A DNA stretch of 64,000 nt from Gp6-AA40 sp035293405. GTDB taxonomy: Bacteria; Acidobacteriota; Vicinamibacteria; Vicinamibacterales; UBA2999. Position 1 is the first letter of the stretch. Each line of letters starts with the position of its first letter. The stretch lies in assembly GCA_035293405.1 (NCBI GenBank), contig DATDOE010000062.1, positions 9,089 through 73,088 on the forward strand, in the 5' to 3' direction. Position numbers and translations under genes: made by a program. Below the pieces are notes generated by a model. That model was not told where the DNA came from. It worked only from the letters and a program-made list of their open reading frames with translations, and did no database searches. Shown in pieces: positions 27,817 through 34,979 of this stretch.

Positions 27817-27829
27817 GGAGGACGTTATC
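27817..27829 (+). promoter_or_regulatory. Shine-Dalgarno and apparent ATC start codon of infC
   Basis: GGAGG at 27817-27821 is followed, after 5 nt, by ATC at 27827 in frame with infC. No ATG, GTG or TTG exists at this spacing; the first in-frame ATG is 36 codons later, inside the conserved N-domain. E. coli infC also uses a rare AUU start for autoregulation by IF3. Confidence 0.7.
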
Positions 27830-28438
27830 GCTTTCGATCGCTCGCCCAGACGTGATGACCGCGTTCGCACGAATGAACGCATACGGGTTCGCGAAGTCCG
27901 GGTCATCGATGAGACCGGACAGCAGCTGGGGATCATGCCACCGCCGCAGGCGCTGACCATCGCGCGTCAGAAGGGACTCGACCTCGTCGAGATCTCCCCG
28001 ACCGCGGTGCCGCCGGTGTGCCGGATCATGGACTTCGGCCAGTACCAGTACCAGGAGCAGAAGCGGTCTCGCGAGGCCAAGAAGCACCAGCGGGTGATCG
28101 AGGTCAAGGAGATCAAGTTCCGGCCGAAGGTCGATGTGCACGACTACGAGTTCAAGAAGAAGCACATCGAGCGCTTCCTGGCCGAAGGCGACAAGGTCAA
28201 GGCGACGATCTTCTTCCGCGGTCGCGAGATGGCGCACCCCGAGATCGGGCGGCGCATTCTCGAGCGGCTGATGTCCGAGCTGGCGGACGTGGCTCTGGCC
28301 GAAACGATGCCCCGGCAGGAGGGCAATCAGATGCACGTCATCCTGACCCAGCGGACCGGCCGCAAGAGCGCACCGAAACCGAAAGCGGAAACGTCGGCGG
28401 GGCCTCAGGCCGAACCGGACACGACCACGGAAGAGTAG
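27827..28438 (+). CDS. infC: Translation initiation factor IF-3
   Basis: A 203-residue IF-3 if it starts at ATC 27827. The N-terminal RTNERIRVREVRVIDETGQQ and LGIMPPPQAL are conserved, then the KEIKFRPKVDVHDYEFKKKH of the C-domain, and GDKVKATIFFRGREMAHPE. Starting at the in-frame ATG 27935 would delete conserved N-domain sequence. The factor prevents early subunit joining and proofreads start codons, and in enteric bacteria represses its own non-standard start. A possible autoregulation by the ATC is an inference. rpmI follows 4 nt after the stop. Confidence 0.9.
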   Translation: MAFDRSPRRDDRVRTNERIRVREVRVIDETGQQLGIMPPPQALTIARQKGLDLVEISPTAVPPVCRIMDFGQYQYQEQKRSREAKKHQRVIEVKEIKFRPKVDVHDYEFKKKHIERFLAEGDKVKATIFFRGREMAHPEIGRRILERLMSELADVALAETMPRQEGNQMHVILTQRTGRKSAPKPKAETSAGPQAEPDTTTEE

Positions 28439-28442
28439 ACAT

Positions 28443-28640
28443 ATGCCGAAACTCAAGACACACCGGGGCGCCGCCAAGCGCTTCAAGGTGACGGGGACAG
28501 GGAAGATCGTTCGGGGGAGCGCGTTCAAGCGCCACATCCTGACGAGCAAGACGACGAAGTCGAAGCGTCACATGCGCGGCACGCGCACGGTCGCGGACGG
28601 GGACCTGCCGAAGCTGAAGCTGATGCTTCCGTATAAATGA
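28443..28640 (+). CDS. rpmI: 50S ribosomal protein L35
   Basis: A 65-residue protein, MPKLKTHRGAAKRFKVTGTG, matching L35 over its full length. It lies 4 nt downstream of infC and upstream of rplT, the conserved order. A short-word repeat separates it from rplT. Confidence 0.97.
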   Translation: MPKLKTHRGAAKRFKVTGTGKIVRGSAFKRHILTSKTTKSKRHMRGTRTVADGDLPKLKLMLPYK

Positions 28641-28646
28641 ACGGTG

Positions 28647-28721
28647 TAATGCAAAATGCAAAATGCGAAATTCAAGAACGACCTTGAATTGTTTGCATTT
28701 TGAATTTTGAATTTTGAATTA
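28647..28721. repeat. AATGCAAA / TTTGAATT inverted word array
   Basis: Between rpmI and rplT, copies of TGCAAAA are followed by three copies of TTTGAATT that are nearly their reverse complement (GCATTTTGAATTTTGAATTT). The AT-rich arms can form an imperfect hairpin. This stands out from the high-GC surroundings. Confidence 0.8.
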
Positions 28722-28735
28722 CAGGGATTCTTCAG

Positions 28736-29113
28736 ATGCCGAGAGTAAAACGAGGAACAGTCCGCCGCGCCAAACGCAAGAAGCTCCTGGCGCGTGCGAA
28801 AGGCTTCTTCCAGACCAAGAGCAAGCTGTATCGCGCCGCGAAAGAGTCGGTCGACACGGCGCTCAAATACGCCTACGTCGGTCGGAAGAACAAGAAGCGC
28901 GAGTATCGCCGGCTGTGGGTCGTCCGCATCAACGCGGCGGCGCGCGAGAACGGGCTCACGTATTCGCAGCTGATGCGCGGCCTCAAGGCCGCCAACAACG
29001 CGCTCGATCGCAAGATGCTCGCGGACATGGCTGTCCGGCAGCCGGCGGCATTCAGCAAAGTGGCCGAGCAGGCGAAGGCCGCGCTCCCCGCCCAATCGGC
29101 CGCTTCCGCCTGA
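28736..29113 (+). CDS. rplT: 50S ribosomal protein L20
   Basis: A 125-residue protein beginning MPRVKRGTVRRAKRKKLLAR, with GRKNKKREYRRLWVVRINAA and ADMAVRQPAAFSKV, full-length L20. It binds 23S rRNA early in assembly and in many bacteria represses the infC-rpmI-rplT mRNA. It follows the AT-rich word array. Confidence 0.97.
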   Translation: MPRVKRGTVRRAKRKKLLARAKGFFQTKSKLYRAAKESVDTALKYAYVGRKNKKREYRRLWVVRINAAARENGLTYSQLMRGLKAANNALDRKMLADMAVRQPAAFSKVAEQAKAALPAQSAASA

Positions 29114-29114
29114 T

Positions 29115-29195
29115 CAATGCACAATGCTCAATGCCCAATGCCCAATGACCAACCCGATTGGCATTGAGCAATGGGCCTTCTGCATTGAGCATTGA
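29115..29195. repeat. CAATGC / GCATTG inverted word array
   Basis: Between rplT and pheS: several CAATGC(C/T) words followed by GCATTGAGCA and GCATTGAGC words, giving two arms that are inverted relative to each other. Same design as the array at 28647 but with different words. Confidence 0.8.
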
Positions 29196-29198
29196 TTC

Positions 29199-30308
29199 AT
29201 GTCTGACTCCCCTCTCAATCACGCGGCTATCGACGCACTGCGCGCGCTTTACGAGACGCGCCTGGCTGCCGTCGACACCGTCGCCGCGCTCAAGGGCCTC
29301 CACGACGCATTTCTGAGCCGCAAGTCAGGGCTGGTGACCGAGCAGATGAAGACGCTCGGCTCGCTACCGCCAGACGCCAGGCGAGCGGTCGGCGGCCTGC
29401 TCAACGCACTCAAGACCGAGATCGAAACCTCGATCGCCGAGAAGCACGCCGCCCTGGCAGCCTCGCGGCCGCTGGCCGGCGCCGTCGACGTCACGCTACC
29501 CGGACGCCAGTTGCCCGGTGGACGCATTCACCCGTTGATGCGGGTTCGCCAGCAGGTCGAGGACATCTTCACCCACATGGGCTACGAGATCCTCGAAGGG
29601 CCGGAGGTCGAGGACGACTTCCACAACTTCGAGGCGCTGAACATGCCGCCCGACCATCCCGCGCGCGACATGCAGGACACGCTCTATCTGAGCGTGCCCA
29701 TCGTCGGCGGCACGTGGGGCGCGCACCGGTCGCCCCGGCCCGGCCACGTGCCCGAGGCGCAAGTCCGCGCCGCCACGTTGCTGCGCACGCATACGTCGGC
29801 GATGCAGATTCGGTACATGAAGACGTTCGCGCCGCCGGTGCGCATCATCGTGCCCGGCCGCGTCTACCGGCGTGACAACCTCGACCTGACCCACACGCCG
29901 ATGTTCCAGCAGTTCGAAGGCCTGGTCGTGGGCGAAGGCATCACGATGGCCGACCTCAAGGGCACCTTCGAAGCGATGCTCACCGCACTCTTCGGCAATG
30001 TGAACGTGCGGCTGCGTCCGAGCTTCTTCCCCTACACCGAGCCGAGCGCCGAGATCGATATCTCGTGTCAGAGCTGCGGCGGCTCCGGCTGCAGCGTGTG
30101 CAAGCACACCGGCTGGCTCGAGATTCTGGGCAGCGGCATGGTCCACCCCGCGGTCTTCGAGGCGGTCGGCTACGACCCCGAGAACGTCACCGGATTCGCG
30201 TTCGGCATGGGCATGGAACGCGTGGCGATGCTGAAGTACGGCGTCGACGACATCCGTCTGTTCTACGAGAACGACCTGCGCTTTCTCGAGCAGTTCCCGT
30301 CGCTATGA
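29199..30308 (+). CDS. pheS: Phenylalanyl-tRNA synthetase alpha subunit
   Basis: A 369-residue class IIc subunit. After an N-terminal coiled coil, the catalytic core has HPLMRVRQQVEDIFTHMGYE, the DHPARDMQDTLY motif, motif 2 LRTHTSAMQIRYM and PGRVYRRDNLDLTHTPMFQQ, the cysteine cluster CQSCGGSGCSVCKHTGW and motif 3 GFAFGMGMERVAML. It carries an insertion (about 20 residues around GAHRSPRPGHVP). It forms an alpha2-beta2 enzyme with PheT, whose ATG overlaps its stop by 4 nt. Confidence 0.96.
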   Translation: MSDSPLNHAAIDALRALYETRLAAVDTVAALKGLHDAFLSRKSGLVTEQMKTLGSLPPDARRAVGGLLNALKTEIETSIAEKHAALAASRPLAGAVDVTLPGRQLPGGRIHPLMRVRQQVEDIFTHMGYEILEGPEVEDDFHNFEALNMPPDHPARDMQDTLYLSVPIVGGTWGAHRSPRPGHVPEAQVRAATLLRTHTSAMQIRYMKTFAPPVRIIVPGRVYRRDNLDLTHTPMFQQFEGLVVGEGITMADLKGTFEAMLTALFGNVNVRLRPSFFPYTEPSAEIDISCQSCGGSGCSVCKHTGWLEILGSGMVHPAVFEAVGYDPENVTGFAFGMGMERVAMLKYGVDDIRLFYENDLRFLEQFPSL

Positions 30309-32350
30309 AGATTCTCGTCTCCTGGCTGCGCGAATTCGTGGACGTCCCCGGCACGCCCGAGGAGATCGCCACCACGATGTCGGTGCGCGGCTTCGCCGTG
30401 GAAGGTATCGAGACGTCGGCCGACGATGCGGTCATCGACTTCGAAGTGACGGCCAACCGCCCTGACTGCCTGTCGGTGAGCGGGATCGCCCGGGAAGTGG
30501 CGACCGCCTACGGACTCCAGGTACGCCGGCCGGCGGTCGGTGCCTCCTCGCTCGCGCTGTCCTCGCTCAAGTCGGTCGACCAGGGTGACATCGACATCGT
30601 CATCGATAACCCCGAACTGTGCCTGCGCTACGCCGGGGCGGTCGCTGATGTGAAGGTCGGGCCGTCTCCCGACTGGATGCAGGCGCGGCTGCGCGCGGCC
30701 GGCGTGCGGCCGATCAGCAACATCGTTGACGTGACCAACTACGTGCTGATCGAGCTCGGCCAACCGATGCACGCGTTCGATCACGCGCGCCTTGGCGGCG
30801 GGCAGATCCGCGTGAGAGCGGCTCGACCTGAGGAAACGATTCGCACGCTCGACGGCCAGATGCGCCAGCTGACGCCCGACATGCTCGTGATTGCCGACGC
30901 GGATCGTCCGGTGGCCGTCGCGGGCGTCATGGGAGGCGCGGAGAGCGAGGTGAGCGGCGAGACGAGCACCATCGTGCTCGAGAGCGCGTACTTCAATCCG
31001 CTGTCGGTGCGTCGCACCAGCAAAGTGCTCGGGCTCAAGACCGAGGCGAGCATTCGATTCGAGCGCGGCGCCGACCCGCGGCTGCCGGTCACGGCCATGG
31101 AGCGCGCGTGCGCGCTGCTCGAACAGATAGGCGCCGGCACGGCGAGAGGGACGATTGTGGACCGGTATCCCACGCGGGTGGAGCCGGGCATGCGCCGCTT
31201 GCGACGAGAGCGTGTCGCGGGACTGCTCGGCGCATCCATCCCCGACGCCGACATCCGGCGGATCCTGGAGAGCCTCGGCTTTGCGCTTCGAGAGGCCGAG
31301 GGCGGATGGGACGTCACGGTCCCGACACGCAGGGTCGACGTGCTGCGCGAGGTGGATCTCATCGAGGAAGTGGCCAGGCACTACGGGTTCGACCGGATTC
31401 CCGTGACCTTCCCCGCGCTCACGGTGGCTCCGCCACCGATCGACCCGCGGGTCACAGAGGCGCGTGCGTTGCGCACGCTCATGACGGGCGCCGGATTCTT
31501 CGAGGCCGTGACCTTCGGGTTCATCGCGCAATCGGCCGCGGCCCGATTTGCGGACGAGGGCGAGGTCGTGCCGATCGCCAACCCGCTGTCCGAGAACTTC
31601 GGCGTGCTGAGGCCGTCGCTGATCCCGGGCCTGGTCGGGGCCGTCGCGCACAATCGGCGTCGCGAGCAGCGTGATGTGCGCCTCTTCGAGATCGGCGCGC
31701 GCTTCTCGCGGCGCTGCGGAGAAAGACGCGCGATCGCCTGCGCGTGGACGGGCGCGATCGGGGGCGATCATTGGAGCGGCGGGACGCGCGACGTCGACTA
31801 CTTCGACATGCAGGGCGTCGTCGAGCGTCTGTGCAAAGCGCTGCGGGTCGAGGCACAGAGTGAACCCGTACGCGAGGCGTGGCTCGTGGCGGGGCGCGCG
31901 GCCGCGCTCATGATGGATGGCACCCGCATCGGACTGCTCGGCCAGCTGGCGCCGTCGATCGCCGAACAGCATGGCGTGCCGGCAGGGGACGATGTCTACG
32001 TGGCTGAGATCGATCTGGATGCCGTCGATGCCGCAGCCAGCCAGGACGTGCACATCGAGCCCCTCCCGCGACATCCTTCGGTGACCCGCGACATCTCGAT
32101 CCTGATCGACGACACGCTCGCCGCCGCCGGCGTGAGGCAGACGATCAGCGAGCACGCTCCCGACACGCTCGCGCGCGTCAAGGAATTCGACCGTTATCAG
32201 GGAAAAGGCGTGCCCGACGGCAAGGTCAGCCTCTCGCTGCGTCTGACGTTCCGGGCTTCGGACCGCACGCTCACTGATGCCGAGGTGCAGAAGGCCATGG
32301 ACGCGGTGATTGCCGCGCTTACCGCACGCCATGGCGCCGTACAGCGTTAG
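30305..32350 (+). CDS. pheT: Phenylalanyl-tRNA synthetase beta subunit, short form without EMAP-like domain
   Basis: A 681-residue protein. It starts with MKILVSWLREFVDVPGTPEE and passes directly from GIET to FEVTANRPDCLSVSGIAREV. The OB-fold tRNA-binding domain (about 110 residues, with HPNADKL) usual in bacterial PheT is absent. B3/B4, B5, the pseudo-catalytic core and the C-terminal anticodon-binding FDX-ACB domain (PLPRHPSVTRDISIL, EFDRYQGKGVPDGK) are intact. The start overlaps pheS (ATGA). Confidence 0.93.
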   Translation: MKILVSWLREFVDVPGTPEEIATTMSVRGFAVEGIETSADDAVIDFEVTANRPDCLSVSGIAREVATAYGLQVRRPAVGASSLALSSLKSVDQGDIDIVIDNPELCLRYAGAVADVKVGPSPDWMQARLRAAGVRPISNIVDVTNYVLIELGQPMHAFDHARLGGGQIRVRAARPEETIRTLDGQMRQLTPDMLVIADADRPVAVAGVMGGAESEVSGETSTIVLESAYFNPLSVRRTSKVLGLKTEASIRFERGADPRLPVTAMERACALLEQIGAGTARGTIVDRYPTRVEPGMRRLRRERVAGLLGASIPDADIRRILESLGFALREAEGGWDVTVPTRRVDVLREVDLIEEVARHYGFDRIPVTFPALTVAPPPIDPRVTEARALRTLMTGAGFFEAVTFGFIAQSAAARFADEGEVVPIANPLSENFGVLRPSLIPGLVGAVAHNRRREQRDVRLFEIGARFSRRCGERRAIACAWTGAIGGDHWSGGTRDVDYFDMQGVVERLCKALRVEAQSEPVREAWLVAGRAAALMMDGTRIGLLGQLAPSIAEQHGVPAGDDVYVAEIDLDAVDAAASQDVHIEPLPRHPSVTRDISILIDDTLAAAGVRQTISEHAPDTLARVKEFDRYQGKGVPDGKVSLSLRLTFRASDRTLTDAEVQKAMDAVIAALTARHGAVQR

Positions 32351-32418
32351 CTTGAATCTTCGTACTCTTCGTGGCACCATCTCACCCGGCACCCACATCA
32401 GCAGAGGATCGTACCCGG

Positions 32419-32694
32419 ATGGCAAAGCAGGCGGTAGCGACGCGAACTGATCTCGACTCCATCGATCGTCTCGAGGAGAAAGTGAAGCTCCTGGTCGGCG
32501 TGGTCACGCAGCTTCGGAAGGAGCACGCCAAGGCGGCCGAGGACAACTCCCGGCTGATGCGCGAGCTCGACACCCTGCGCGCGCAGCTGGCCGACAGCGA
32601 GGCCACGGGCAGCGAGCTGATGGCGCTGCGCGACGAGCGCGACCTCATCCGCACGCGCGTCGCCGACATGCTTCAGCAGCTCGAGTCGATCTAA
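32419..32694 (+). CDS. ZapB-like coiled-coil protein
   Basis: A 91-residue protein that is nearly all coiled coil (SIDRLEEKVKLLVGVVTQLR, then MRELDTLRAQLADSE), ending in RVADMLQQLESI. Length and position before zapA resemble the small coiled-coil partners of ZapA in division operons. ATG 32419 is preferred; an in-frame ATG at 32371 would add an unlikely N-terminus. Confidence 0.65.
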   Translation: MAKQAVATRTDLDSIDRLEEKVKLLVGVVTQLRKEHAKAAEDNSRLMRELDTLRAQLADSEATGSELMALRDERDLIRTRVADMLQQLESI

Positions 32695-32717
32695 CCGGTG
32701 CCAACACCAGATCGACG

Positions 32718-33032
32718 ATGAGTAGCGTCATCACGGTCGAGATCGCAGGCCAGCGCTATCCGATTCGCAGCGCGCTCGACGAACGGTACGTCACCGAGCT
32801 GGCCGCTTACGTCGACCAGAAGATGCGCGCCGCTTCCGATTCAGCACCGGCCAGCGACATTCTCGGCCTGGCCATCCTCGTCGCCCTCAACATCGCCGAC
32901 GAATTCTTCCGCGAGCGCGATCACAAGGTCTCCTCGACCGGCAGTCTGGGCAGTCTGCACGAGCGTGCATTACGGCTCGAGCGGATTGTGGATGCAGCGC
33001 TGGCACAAGTCGCCACAAAGCAGGCGGTTTAG
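32718..33032 (+). CDS. zapA: Cell division protein ZapA
   Basis: A 104-residue protein. VEIAGQRYPIRSALDERYVTELAAYVD and the ILGLAILVALNIADEFFRERD helix match ZapA, which bundles FtsZ filaments at the division ring. It follows the ZapB-like gene after 23 nt, and 6S RNA begins shortly after its stop, as in many bacteria. Confidence 0.93.
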   Translation: MSSVITVEIAGQRYPIRSALDERYVTELAAYVDQKMRAASDSAPASDILGLAILVALNIADEFFRERDHKVSSTGSLGSLHERALRLERIVDAALAQVATKQAV

Positions 33033-33038
33033 CCACTG

Positions 33039-33067
33039 TTGACCAGGTTCGGATCGCACGATAAGAT
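33039..33067 (+). promoter_or_regulatory. Sigma-70-type promoter of 6S RNA
   Basis: TTGACC (33039-33044), exactly 17 nt, TAAGAT (33062-33067). Transcription should start near 33074, at the expected 5' end of the 6S-like RNA. Confidence 0.75.
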
Positions 33068-33073
33068 CCCGTG

Positions 33074-33255
33074 AGCTCCTGCTTTGCTCGTGATGGTTTT
33101 CGGAGGCTCGTCTGAGCCAACGTTAATCCTAAGTGAGCCGCGAGGTTGCGCGTTGTGCATGCCTCTGTTTCGAGGAAGCCTGAAGCGCAACTAACAACGG
33201 CGGCTCCACCTGCTTTCGCAGGTTCACTCGACCTCCCCACACGGCAAAGCGGGGC
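33074..33255 (+). ncRNA. ssrS: 6S RNA (ssrS)
   Basis: A non-coding stretch of about 180 nt immediately after zapA, the usual location of 6S RNA. It contains the 3' hallmarks of the family (GAGGAAGCCTGAAGCGCAAC, then CCACCTGCTTTCGCAGGTTC). It has its own promoter and terminator, and I find no convincing ORF inside. 6S RNA mimics an open promoter and sequesters the housekeeping RNA polymerase in stationary phase. Ends are approximate. Confidence 0.78.
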
Positions 33256-33266
33256 TTTTCTTTTTC
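33235..33266 (+). terminator. Rho-independent terminator of 6S RNA
   Basis: CCCCAC and GCGGGG form a stem around an 8-nt loop, followed by TTTTCTTTTT. It lies at the 3' end of 6S RNA and before thiL. Confidence 0.8.
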
Positions 33267-33300
33267 GGCCCGCTGCCTTTCCCCTCTGGCCGGTTCCTCA

Positions 33301-34308
33301 TTGCAGACGCTGACCGTCGCCGACATCGGAGAACGTGCGCTCATTGCGCGAATCAGGGCGCATGTGTCCATGCCTTCCTGGGTCGTGCTCGGACCCGGCG
33401 ACGATGCCGCGGTCATCCGGCCCGTGCGTGGCGCGTTCGACGTGTTCACGACCGACGCACTCATCGAGGGCGTGCATTTCGATCGCCGGTTCGTGCCCGC
33501 CGAGGCCATCGGGCACCGCGCGCTGGCCGTCAATCTGAGCGACCTGGCCGCAATGGGCGCATCGCCGCGCGCCGCGCTCCTCTCGCTGGCGCTGCCGGCG
33601 ACGCTCGAGGTAGAGACGTTCGACCAGATACTGCATGGGCTCCTCACCCTGGCGGCGGCGCACCGGGTCAGTTTGATTGGTGGCAACATCACGTACACAC
33701 CCGGGCCGTTGATGCTCGATGTCACGGCAATCGGCGCCGTGCGGCCTCGCCGGCTTCTCGAGCGCGCCGGCGCACGGCCAGGCGATGCGCTGTACGTTAC
33801 CGGAAGCCTCGGCGAGGCGGCCGTTGGCCTGGAGCGCCTTCAAGACGCGTCCCGGACGGGGGCCGTCATTCCCGGAGGCTCGTGCGTCGAGCGCTATCTC
33901 AGGCCCGAACCTCGAGTCCGAGCCGGCATGCTGCTCGGAAGGAATCGAGCCGCCTCGAGCTGCATGGATATCAGCGACGGTCTCGCCGACTGCGTGCGGC
34001 AGGTCGCCGAAGCCTCTGGCGTGGGAATGACGCTCGACGCCTCAGCCATTCCGGTGACCAAGGACGTCAAAGACTGGCAGGAGCAGAAGGGACGCGACCC
34101 TCTCGAATCCGCGCTCAGCGGTGGCGATGATTACGAGCTCTTCTTCACGGTTCGGCCAGCTCATCGGGGCCGCTTCCGGGGTGTGTGCCAGCAACTCGGC
34201 GATCTGCCGATAACACGGATTGGAGTCGTCACGAAGGCCCGGGATTTGCTACTCAAGGATGAGCACGGCACGCGTGGGTTGCCGGCCGGGTACGAGCACT
34301 TCAAATAA
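33301..34308 (+). CDS. thiL: Thiamine-monophosphate kinase
   Basis: A 335-residue ThiL: GPGDDAAVIRP, TTDALIEGVHFDRRF, AVNLSDLAAMGASPR, GGNITYTPGP, YVTGSLGEAAVGL, SCMDISDGLADCV and SGGDDYELFFTV. It phosphorylates TMP to thiamine diphosphate in the cytoplasm. TTG 33301 is the family-consistent start. The next gene begins 2 nt after the stop. Confidence 0.95.
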   Translation: MQTLTVADIGERALIARIRAHVSMPSWVVLGPGDDAAVIRPVRGAFDVFTTDALIEGVHFDRRFVPAEAIGHRALAVNLSDLAAMGASPRAALLSLALPATLEVETFDQILHGLLTLAAAHRVSLIGGNITYTPGPLMLDVTAIGAVRPRRLLERAGARPGDALYVTGSLGEAAVGLERLQDASRTGAVIPGGSCVERYLRPEPRVRAGMLLGRNRAASSCMDISDGLADCVRQVAEASGVGMTLDASAIPVTKDVKDWQEQKGRDPLESALSGGDDYELFFTVRPAHRGRFRGVCQQLGDLPITRIGVVTKARDLLLKDEHGTRGLPAGYEHFK

Positions 34309-34310
34309 CA

Positions 34311-34979
34311 ATGCGAGTACTCTCGCGCTACGCCTCGCTCAAGGTCGCGGTCCTGCTGATCGCCGTGATCGGCTTCGTGCTGCTGTACGAAGCGGAGATG
34401 TTCGACTCGCGAAGCGCGGTGTGGCAGTCGATGACCAGTGCCGACGGCTCACCTCTGCCCGGGGCGCGTCTGCCGTTCAGTGCCACCGCGTATTGCAAAG
34501 GCACGACGACGGCATCGGGCGTCGGCGTCCGCACCGGCATTGCCGCGGCCGATCCGGCGCTCCTCCCAGTCGGCAGCGTGCTGAACATCGGCGCCGGCGA
34601 TCAACGCTACAACGGTGTGTATACGGTGATGGACACGGGCCCCAAAGTGCAGGGCCGGCTCCTCGATCTCTACATGTGGAGCTGCCACGAGGCACTGCGA
34701 TTCGGGCGCAAGGATATTCAAGTCACCGTCTTGAGGCTCGGGTGGGATCCGCGGGCCACTGCGCCCACTCTGATCGATCGCCTGTTCCGGCGTCGTGAGG
34801 CCTCGCGCAAGATTCCGTCCGCTGACCCGCCGCCGCCTGCTGGTGTTCCACCGGCTGACGGTGTGCCAGTCGAGGCCGCCGAAGTGCCCGATGAGGACGC
34901 GGGCCCGGAGGCAGAGCCGACTGCATCTCCAACACCGGCGGTTCCGTCGCCCCTGCCGCCTTCGACGCCTCCCGTCTAA
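34311..34979 (+). CDS. Membrane-anchored 3D-domain protein
   Basis: A 222-residue protein. One N-terminal membrane helix (VAVLLIAVIGFVLLYEAEM) is followed by a 3D domain (FSATAYCKGTTTASGVGV, then TGIAAADPALLP and YTVMDTGPKVQGRLLDLYM) of the Rpf/MltA-like double-psi barrel class linked to peptidoglycan cutting. The C-terminal 60 residues are Pro/Ala/Glu rich. It overlaps the convergent ABC gene by 4 nt. Confidence 0.85.
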   Translation: MRVLSRYASLKVAVLLIAVIGFVLLYEAEMFDSRSAVWQSMTSADGSPLPGARLPFSATAYCKGTTTASGVGVRTGIAAADPALLPVGSVLNIGAGDQRYNGVYTVMDTGPKVQGRLLDLYMWSCHEALRFGRKDIQVTVLRLGWDPRATAPTLIDRLFRRREASRKIPSADPPPPAGVPPADGVPVEAAEVPDEDAGPEAEPTASPTPAVPSPLPPSTPPV

